From assembly GCA_021787565.1 (NCBI GenBank), contig JAJYLT010000005.1, positions 55,020-119,019 on the forward strand: a stretch of DNA of 64,000 nt, written 5' to 3'. A program made the translations under genes and the position numbers. This DNA is from Acidobacteriota bacterium. Its GTDB lineage: Bacteria > Acidobacteriota > UBA4820 > DSQY01. Below the pieces are notes generated by a model, which did no database searches, was not told where the DNA came from, and was given only the letters and a program-made list of their open reading frames with translations. Below, piece after piece: positions 57,699 to 64,000 of the stretch. Numbering within the stretch: the stretch's first letter is position 1; each line of letters opens with the position of its first letter.

Positions 57699-59510
57699 CT
57701 ACTCCTCCACCAATGGTATGAGCATATTCTCACGGAGCTCCTCGCGGCTGAGGAAGGGCGAGGGGTCCTCCAGCGGCGACGACACCAGCCGGCCGTCGTT
57801 CATCTGCCGAGACGTCAGCTTGGGTTCAAACTCCTGGTCAGGGTCCAGCAGCACCTCGCAGACGAAAGGGCCCTGCTCGTCCAGTGCTCTCTGCAGACCC
57901 GCCTCAAATCTCTCGCCCCCGAGGGTGTCCGCCGGCAGGCCATAGGCCCGGGCCACCTGGACGAAGTCGGGAAAGCCCACCCCGCTCGAAGGGCTCTCCC
58001 CTATCAGCGCCCCAAAGAACCCCCGCTGCGTAATCCGCATGGAGAGGTAGCCGCCGTTGTTCAAGACGAAAAGCTTGACGGGAAGCCCAAGGCTGGACAG
58101 CGTCTGCAACTCCTGAATGTTCATCTGGAGGCTCCCGTCCCCGGCGAGGCAGACCACGCGCTTGCCGCCGCTGGCCACGGCGGCACCGAGGGCGGCCGGC
58201 AGGTCGTACCCCATGGAGGCGCTGCCGGAGTTGCAGAAGATCCGCTGCCCCCGCTGTACGCGAGCCGCCTGGAAGGTGACCACGCAGGCCGACCCGTTGC
58301 CACAGACTACCACGTCGTCGGGGCCGAGGAGGCTGAAGAGGGTCTCGACAAAGTGGTAGGGGTTGATGCGGTCCCCTTTGAGCATTCGGTGGCGGGGCAA
58401 GACGACCGGATACCGTCTCGTCCGCTCTTTGCACCACGCGAGCCATCGGGAATGTTGCTCTGGTGGATTCCATCCTTTCGAGAGTTGCCGTTCCATCTCT
58501 TCCAGAAAGACTTTCAGGTTGGCATGCACGGGCAGGTCGGGCCTTACCGTGGGCTTTCTCAGCTCGGCTTCGTCCGCGTCAACCTGGATCTTGAACGCGG
58601 CCCGGGCAAAGGAGGACCAATTGTAACTGACCTGTCGGATGTTGAGTCGGCTTCCGAGCACTACCACCACGTCGGCGTTCTGGACGGTAAAATTGCCGGC
58701 CCGGTCCCCCACCGTCCCTGGGCGGCCACAGAAAAGGGGGGCATCCGAATCCAGGACATCAATGGCCGTCCACGTCGTTGCGACCGGGACTTGAAGACAC
58801 CTAGCCACGCGTTCGAACACATCGAGGGCACCCGCGAGACGAATGCCGGTACCGACCATCAGGACGGGACGCCGGGCCTCCCTGATACGCTCGATCACCT
58901 GCGAACAGAGAGCTGCAAGGCCCCCCCCTTCGCCCGGCATCGCGAGCGGTGCCGGGGCGAAGCCCTTGAGAGTCGCCGCATCGACCTGCGCCGACTGGAT
59001 ATCGACGGGAATATCGATCCAGCAAGGGCCCTGGCGGCCGGTCTGGCACAGGTGCCAGGCCTTTTCCATCTGATAGCGGATCTCCTCGGGCGTGCGCACC
59101 AGGGCCGCATACTTGGTGATGCCCTTCACCATGGAGAGGATGTCCGCCTCCTGGTCGCCGAGCTGGCGCAGGCCCGGCACATCGTGGAAGGCCATGCAGG
59201 TTTCTCGCTTCACCTGCCCGGAGATGACGAGCATGGGGATGGAGTCGGTCCACGCCCCGAAGACGCCGTTGAGGGCATTGATGCCGCCCGGCCCCGTGGT
59301 GACGCTCACGACGCCGGGAGTGCCCGTGATCCTGGCATAGCCCTCCGCCGCCATGGCGCAGGCCTGTTCGTGGTGCTGGCAGATGGGGGTGATACGCGTC
59401 TCCTTGCGCAACGAATCGTTGAGGTGCATGGCACCCCCGCCCGTCACCAGGAAGACGTGGCGAACACCGCGATCGGCGAGGAAGGTGAAGACGTAGTCGG
59501 AGAGCTTCAT
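57699..59510 (-). CDS. TPP-dependent acetolactate-synthase-like enzyme
   Basis: VFLVTGGGAMHLND, HHEQACAMAAEGYAR, TTGPGGINALNGVFGAW, GDGSLQMNIQELQT; ATG at 59510. Confidence 0.9.
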   Translation of the reverse strand: MKLSDYVFTFLADRGVRHVFLVTGGGAMHLNDSLRKETRITPICQHHEQACAMAAEGYARITGTPGVVSVTTGPGGINALNGVFGAWTDSIPMLVISGQVKRETCMAFHDVPGLRQLGDQEADILSMVKGITKYAALVRTPEEIRYQMEKAWHLCQTGRQGPCWIDIPVDIQSAQVDAATLKGFAPAPLAMPGEGGGLAALCSQVIERIREARRPVLMVGTGIRLAGALDVFERVARCLQVPVATTWTAIDVLDSDAPLFCGRPGTVGDRAGNFTVQNADVVVVLGSRLNIRQVSYNWSSFARAAFKIQVDADEAELRKPTVRPDLPVHANLKVFLEEMERQLSKGWNPPEQHSRWLAWCKERTRRYPVVLPRHRMLKGDRINPYHFVETLFSLLGPDDVVVCGNGSACVVTFQAARVQRGQRIFCNSGSASMGYDLPAALGAAVASGGKRVVCLAGDGSLQMNIQELQTLSSLGLPVKLFVLNNGGYLSMRITQRGFFGALIGESPSSGVGFPDFVQVARAYGLPADTLGGERFEAGLQRALDEQGPFVCEVLLDPDQEFEPKLTSRQMNDGRLVSSPLEDPSPFLSREELRENMLIPLVEE

Positions 59511-59577
59511 GGGAGCCTCTGAAGAACCAGCGAGGCGCGAGATGCGAGACGCGGCGCGGGAGGCGCAGAGCCTTCTT

Positions 59578-59647
59578 GTAGGAGGCCTCTCCAGAGGCCG
59601 ATCGGCCGTTCCAGCACCAAATGTCGCGCTCTGGAGAGCGCTCCTAC
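59578..59647. repeat. 70-bp two-hairpin REP/BIME-like element, opposite orientation to 33054
   Basis: GTAGGAGGCCTCTCCAGAGGCC...GCGCTCTGGAGAGCGCTCCTAC. Confidence 0.85.
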
Positions 59648-59695
59648 ATGGAAGGGTGGGGTGGGAGCGAAACGCGGGACGCGAACAAGGGAGGG

Positions 59696-59730
59696 GCTTT
59701 CCGCTTTCCGCTTTCCGCTTTCCGCTTTCC
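59696..59730. repeat. heptad array GCTTTCC x5
   Basis: Five exact 7-bp units. Confidence 0.93.
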
Positions 59731-59751
59731 GTATTACGCTGTTTGTTCATA

Positions 59752-60630
59752 CTATTTGTCCACCAGAAGGAGCTCCCACCGGAGAAGATGGCGGTGCTCC
59801 GCGTACCAATCGTAAAGGGAGCGGACGGCGTACTCCAAAGGCGTGAAGGGGAAGCCCGGCACCTCCGCCTTGAGCCGGTGATTGTCGCCGCTGTACTCCA
59901 CGCCTAGGCCGGGTTGAGCGATGCGGATGGGGAGGTCTTTCCCGGAGATCCGCACGATCATTTCGGCCAGCGTCTTCAGCTCCAGCGCGTGATCGGGCGT
60001 GATGTTGTAGGCCTTGTGCAGCGGGTTATTCAAGAGGAAGTGGCGCACTACCTTCACCAGGTCGTCCACGAAGCTGTAGTCGAAGCGCCGGTTCTGCCGG
60101 AGCGTGACGGGCAGGTCGAAGAGGGTCTTGCAGATGGCGTTGGAGATGAAGCGGATCTCCCAGTCCTCGTACTTGCCGAAGACGCCGAAGGGACGAAGCT
60201 CCACCACGTTGTCGAGCCGCTCGGCGTATCGCGCGCAAAGGTACTTGGAATAGCCGCTCTCGTCCACGGGTACGTGGGTATCGAAATAATTCTCCGCCAT
60301 CTTGGGCCGGTAGTGGCGCTGATCGTACACCAAGCCCGAAGTGAGCAGAATCAGCCGTCCGAACAGATCTTTCCGGCCGGTGAGATTGAAGAACATGCGG
60401 GTGTTCGCGTCCAAGAGCCCCGTGGGGTCTTTCGCGTTTCGGTGGCCGGGCTTCGTCGCGCAGTGGACGACAGCATCCACCGGATTTAAGCCCAGAAAAG
60501 ACGCCACGGCCTCCTCGTCGAGAAGATCCAGCTCGGCATGGCTGGGTGCAAGGACATCGAATTCCTGTCCGAGCTGTTCCACCAAGTTGCGGCCGATAAA
60601 TCCGCTGCCACCCGTGACCCAGACTCTCAC
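59752..60630 (-). CDS. NAD-dependent epimerase/dehydratase (RmlD-like reductase)
   Basis: [29 protein letters not shown]. Confidence 0.88.
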   Translation of the reverse strand: MRVWVTGGSGFIGRNLVEQLGQEFDVLAPSHAELDLLDEEAVASFLGLNPVDAVVHCATKPGHRNAKDPTGLLDANTRMFFNLTGRKDLFGRLILLTSGLVYDQRHYRPKMAENYFDTHVPVDESGYSKYLCARYAERLDNVVELRPFGVFGKYEDWEIRFISNAICKTLFDLPVTLRQNRRFDYSFVDDLVKVVRHFLLNNPLHKAYNITPDHALELKTLAEMIVRISGKDLPIRIAQPGLGVEYSGDNHRLKAEVPGFPFTPLEYAVRSLYDWYAEHRHLLRWELLLVDK

Positions 60631-61964
60631 CCGATCGGCCTCCCTTCACGGGGCCCTCGGGCAAACTCCCGAAGACTCTCCGCCATAAAATCCAGCATGG
60701 CCGCCGTGAGCCCCGGGTAGACGCCGAGCCAGAAGACCTGGTTCATGACGAAGTCGGAGTTCTTGAGGTCACCGACGGCGCGCTGGGGGACGCCCAGGTA
60801 GGCGGGCTGGCGGGTGAGGTTGCCGCCAAAGAGGAGGCGGGTGGCGATCTTGCGCTTGTTCAGAAAGTCCAGCACCGCGGCCCGGTCGAAGGGGGCGTCG
60901 GGACGGACGGCGAGGGGGAAGCCGAACCAGCTCGGGTCGCTGCCCTCCGTCGCTTCGGGCAGGACGAAGAGGTGGCCGAGGTCTTGAATGCCCTCGTAAA
61001 GCCTCTTGAAATGCCGTTTGCGGGCCTCGATGAAGCCGGGCAGCTTGTCGAGCTGGGCCAGGCCGATGGCGGCCTGCAAGTCCGTGGCCTTGAGGTTGTA
61101 GCCCACATGCGAGTAAACGTACTTGTGGTCGTACCCTTGGGGCAGCTCGCCGAGCTGCCAGCCGAAGCGCTTGCCGCAGGTGTTCTCCTTGCCGGGCAGG
61201 CACCAGCAGTCCCGCCCCCAGTCGCGGAAGGACTCGACCAGCTTCTTGAGCAGCGGGTCGTCCGTGAGGATGCACCCGCCCTCTCCCATGGTCATGTGGT
61301 GGGCGGGGTAGAAGCTCACGGTCGCCAGGTCGCCGAAGGTGCCGACGTTCTTGCCGCGGTAGGTAGAGCCGACGGCGTCGCAGCAGTCCTCGATGAGCCA
61401 GAGGCCGCGGGCCTTCGCGAAGGCCGTCACGGCGTCGAGGTCGAAGGGGTTGCCCAGGGTGTGGGCCAGCATGAGGGCTTTGGTTTTCGGCGAGAGGGCC
61501 GCTTCGAGCTGACTCGCGTCCACGTTGTAAGTGGGGAGCGTCACGTCCACGAAAACCGGTACAAGGCCGTTTTGGAGGATCGGGTTCACGGTGGTGGGGA
61601 AGCCCGCCGCCACGGTGATCACCTCGTCGCCGGGTCTCAGCCTGCGCTCGCCGAGTTTGGGCGAGGTGAGGGCCGACAGGGCGAGCAGGTTCGCGGAGGA
61701 GCCCGAGTTCACGAGCAGCGCGTGGCGCCGGCTCATAAACACCGCGAAGCGGCTCTCGAACCGCGTGGCGTACGGTCCGGCCGTAAGCCAGAAGTCGAGC
61801 GCCGACTCCACCAGGAGGACCAGCTCCTCCGCGTTGAAGACCCGTCCGGCATAGGGCACCGGTGACGTTCCCGGAACGAATTCCTTCGGAGGAAAGGCCG
61901 CGGCATGGTAGCGGCGTACCTGTTCCAGAATGGCCGCGCGGAGGTCCTCAGCTTCCCTGTTCAT
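60627..61964 (-). CDS. rfbH: DegT/RfbH-type CDP-6-deoxy-hexulose-3-dehydrase
   Basis: [60 protein letters not shown] (His at the PLP-lysine position, as in E1/RfbH). Confidence 0.9.
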   Translation of the reverse strand: MNREAEDLRAAILEQVRRYHAAAFPPKEFVPGTSPVPYAGRVFNAEELVLLVESALDFWLTAGPYATRFESRFAVFMSRRHALLVNSGSSANLLALSALTSPKLGERRLRPGDEVITVAAGFPTTVNPILQNGLVPVFVDVTLPTYNVDASQLEAALSPKTKALMLAHTLGNPFDLDAVTAFAKARGLWLIEDCCDAVGSTYRGKNVGTFGDLATVSFYPAHHMTMGEGGCILTDDPLLKKLVESFRDWGRDCWCLPGKENTCGKRFGWQLGELPQGYDHKYVYSHVGYNLKATDLQAAIGLAQLDKLPGFIEARKRHFKRLYEGIQDLGHLFVLPEATEGSDPSWFGFPLAVRPDAPFDRAAVLDFLNKRKIATRLLFGGNLTRQPAYLGVPQRAVGDLKNSDFVMNQVFWLGVYPGLTAAMLDFMAESLREFARGPREGRPIG

Positions 61965-62934
61965 CCGTGAAGAACCTCCGGTACCAAGCGATGGTCTCGC
62001 CCAGTGCGCCATCGAGCGAGAAGAGGGGCGACCAGCCCAGCTCGCGCCTGGCCCTGCCGGCGTCCAGGCACTGGGCGGGGATCTCGTGGGAGGCCTCGTT
62101 GAGGACCACGGGCTCCAGCTCGGAGCCCATGAGCCGGCGGATCTTCCCCACCATGTCCAGGACGGTGAGCCGGTTCTCGTTCGAGAAGTTGAAGGCCCTT
62201 CCCCTCAGCCCGGCATCGGCGTCCAGCCTCTCGGCCAGGAGCATGTAGGCGGCCGCGCCGTCCTCGATGTAGAAGTAGTCGCGGATGAAGGAGCCGTCGG
62301 AGCGGATCACGGGCCTCTCGCCCCGGAGGAGGGAGCGGATGGTGCCCGGCACGATCCGGTTCCAGTTCAGGTCCCCGCCGCCGAAGAAGTTGCCGCATCG
62401 CGTGATGGACACGGGCAGACCGTAGGTTTCGGCGTACATCCGGGCGATGAGGTCGGCGCAGGACTTGGACACGTCGTAGGGATGGCGGCCCTGGAGCGGC
62501 GTCTCCTCATCGTAAGGCGTCCCGCCGTGGTCGCCGTAGGCTTTGTCGGAGGAGGCCGTCACGATCGCCTTCACTGACGGACTGCGGCGGCAGGCCTCCA
62601 GCATGGCCCAGGTGCCCTGGATGTTCGATTCTAGCGTGCTCACGGGATTGCGGTTGGCGATGGTTACGATGGTTTGGGCGGCCAGGTGAAAGGCCGTCGT
62701 CACCTCGTACTCGCCGAGGGTCCTCTCCAGCAGGGCCCGGTCACGCACGTCTCCGCGCACGACGCGGACGCGCTCCAGCAAGCCCGCCCGCACCAGCTCG
62801 CTCTGGGGAACCCAGTCCCGGACGAGGCAGACGAGGGTGGCGCGCTCGCCGAGTAAGCGCCTCACGAGGGCCCCACCCAGGAGCCCCGTGGCACCAGTCA
62901 CGAGCACGGGCCGATCCTGCCAGAAGGCGCTCAT
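61948..62934 (-). CDS. rfbG: CDP-glucose 4,6-dehydratase-like SDR
   Basis: [54 protein letters not shown]. Confidence 0.88.
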   Translation of the reverse strand: MSAFWQDRPVLVTGATGLLGGALVRRLLGERATLVCLVRDWVPQSELVRAGLLERVRVVRGDVRDRALLERTLGEYEVTTAFHLAAQTIVTIANRNPVSTLESNIQGTWAMLEACRRSPSVKAIVTASSDKAYGDHGGTPYDEETPLQGRHPYDVSKSCADLIARMYAETYGLPVSITRCGNFFGGGDLNWNRIVPGTIRSLLRGERPVIRSDGSFIRDYFYIEDGAAAYMLLAERLDADAGLRGRAFNFSNENRLTVLDMVGKIRRLMGSELEPVVLNEASHEIPAQCLDAGRARRELGWSPLFSLDGALGETIAWYRRFFTDEQGS

Positions 62935-63704
62935 GCGGTCTCCCTGGCCCAGGGGGCCCGCCCGCTCTCCCAGAGGGAGTCGAGATAGCGCACGTCGCGG
63001 AGGGTGTCCATGCACTGCCAGAAACCCTCGTGGTGGTAGGCCGAAAGCTGGCCGTCCCCGGCCAGCCGCTCCAGCGGCTCCTTCTCCCAGAGGGTCTGGT
63101 CCCCGTCGATATAGGCCAGGGCCCCCGGCTCCAGGACGAAAAATCCCCCGTTGATCCACCCCTCGCCGGTCTGCGGCTTTTCCGCGAAGTGCGAGACCAG
63201 ATCGCCGTCGAAGCCCAGCGCGCCGAAGCGCCCCGGCGGCCTGACCGCGGTGATGGTGGCCAGCTTGCCGTGGCGCCGGTGAAACGCCACGAGCTTCCCC
63301 ACGTCCACGTCGGCCACGCCGTCGCCGTAGGTCATCAGGAAGGTGCCATCGGAGACCCATGGGGCCAGGCGCTTGAGGCGGCCGCCGGTCTGAGTATCGG
63401 TGCCGGTGTCCACCAGGTGCACGAGCCAGTCCTCGCGGTCCCCGTCGTGAACCTGTACCTCGCCCTTGCCCAGATCCACCGTGAGGCTGCTCTGGAGGTT
63501 GTAGTAGTTCAGGAAATAGTGCTTGATCGCCTCGCCCTTGTACCCCAGGGCCACCACGAATTCCTTGAACCCGTGCCGGGCATAGCACCCCATGACGTGC
63601 CACAGCATGGGGCGGCCACCGATCTCCACCATGGGCTTGGGCTTCAGGGTGGTCTCCTCCTGGAGCCGCGTCCCCAATCCACCCGCGAGGATGATGGTCT
63701 TCAT
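62931..63704 (-). CDS. rfbF: glucose-1-phosphate cytidylyltransferase
   Basis: [38 protein letters not shown]. Confidence 0.94.
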   Translation of the reverse strand: MKTIILAGGLGTRLQEETTLKPKPMVEIGGRPMLWHVMGCYARHGFKEFVVALGYKGEAIKHYFLNYYNLQSSLTVDLGKGEVQVHDGDREDWLVHLVDTGTDTQTGGRLKRLAPWVSDGTFLMTYGDGVADVDVGKLVAFHRRHGKLATITAVRPPGRFGALGFDGDLVSHFAEKPQTGEGWINGGFFVLEPGALAYIDGDQTLWEKEPLERLAGDGQLSAYHHEGFWQCMDTLRDVRYLDSLWESGRAPWARETA

Positions 63705-64000
63705 GGCCCGGCATGCCTCCCTTCCGCCCGGCCAGTTTTGCACCCGCCCGTGGGGGAGTCAAGAAGAACCGGAGATCGCGAGTCGCGAATTGGAAGGCGG
63801 TGCATCAAGGCCTTCGAAGAAAGCCTGCAGCGGCCGGCTCCCGCCGGCCGAACCACCCGAAGGACTTCCACCGGCCGATAGGGGTAGGAAGAACCGGCTG
63901 AGCCGGTTCCCCCTCCCTCCGAACCGGACTGGCGGATCTCCCGCATCCGGCTCTCCAGTCGGTGGAGTCCGCATCGGGACTGGCCGATGGCCGCTCGGGC

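Noticed and set aside
57570-59522. 650-aa plus-strand ORF
   Set aside because: Antisense to the TPP enzyme, which has clear family motifs.
59511-59750. N-terminal extension of the TPP-enzyme ORF
   Set aside because: It encodes heptad and REP repeats (SGKRKAESGK, LERPPTRR); the family start is MKLSDYVFTFLADRGV at 59510.

Overview
The window is a GC-rich bacterial chromosome segment. From gene content I would guess a Gram-negative didermal, possibly Acidobacteriota-like, but the taxon is not proven. The left part (0-28 kb) is mostly housekeeping and energy metabolism: ttcA-like, lpxH-like, yjbQ, rlpA, lolA-like, purH, icd, selA, a 2-oxoacid:ferredoxin oxidoreductase operon fused to a NuoEFG-like diaphorase module, and pilBTC. 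Next come pilSR, a GT2, asnB, and (39-64 kb) a surface-glycan island. The island has many polytopic membrane glycosyltransferase-like proteins, a double-GtrA protein, and an rfbFGH + TPP-enzyme + SDR + AroB-like + NeuB-like sugar pathway. The most novel signals are: (1) a non-autonomous transposable element present twice (29149-29739 and 41669-42424), with terminal inverted repeats ATGsCtGTCCAAaA, a clean 9-bp target duplication at each copy, modular internal hairpins and a nested inverted-repeat insert; (2) a PilB/GspE paralogue (11320-13176) with Walker A, Walker B and His motifs erased and a Cys-rich N-terminus added; (3) a RAYT (Y1/HUH) gene surrounded by 45-bp palindromic repeats, plus a dispersed ~70-bp GTAGGAG...CTCCTAC two-hairpin REP/BIME-like family; (4) intergenic spacers filled with heptad (7-bp) and octad (8-bp) degenerate tandem arrays of many unrelated sequences, some of which run into coding ends; (5) a 613-bp near-identical tract inside two otherwise diverged tandem paralogues (gene conversion); (6) an uncharacterised sugar pathway. 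All calls come from reading the sequence. No database search was run.
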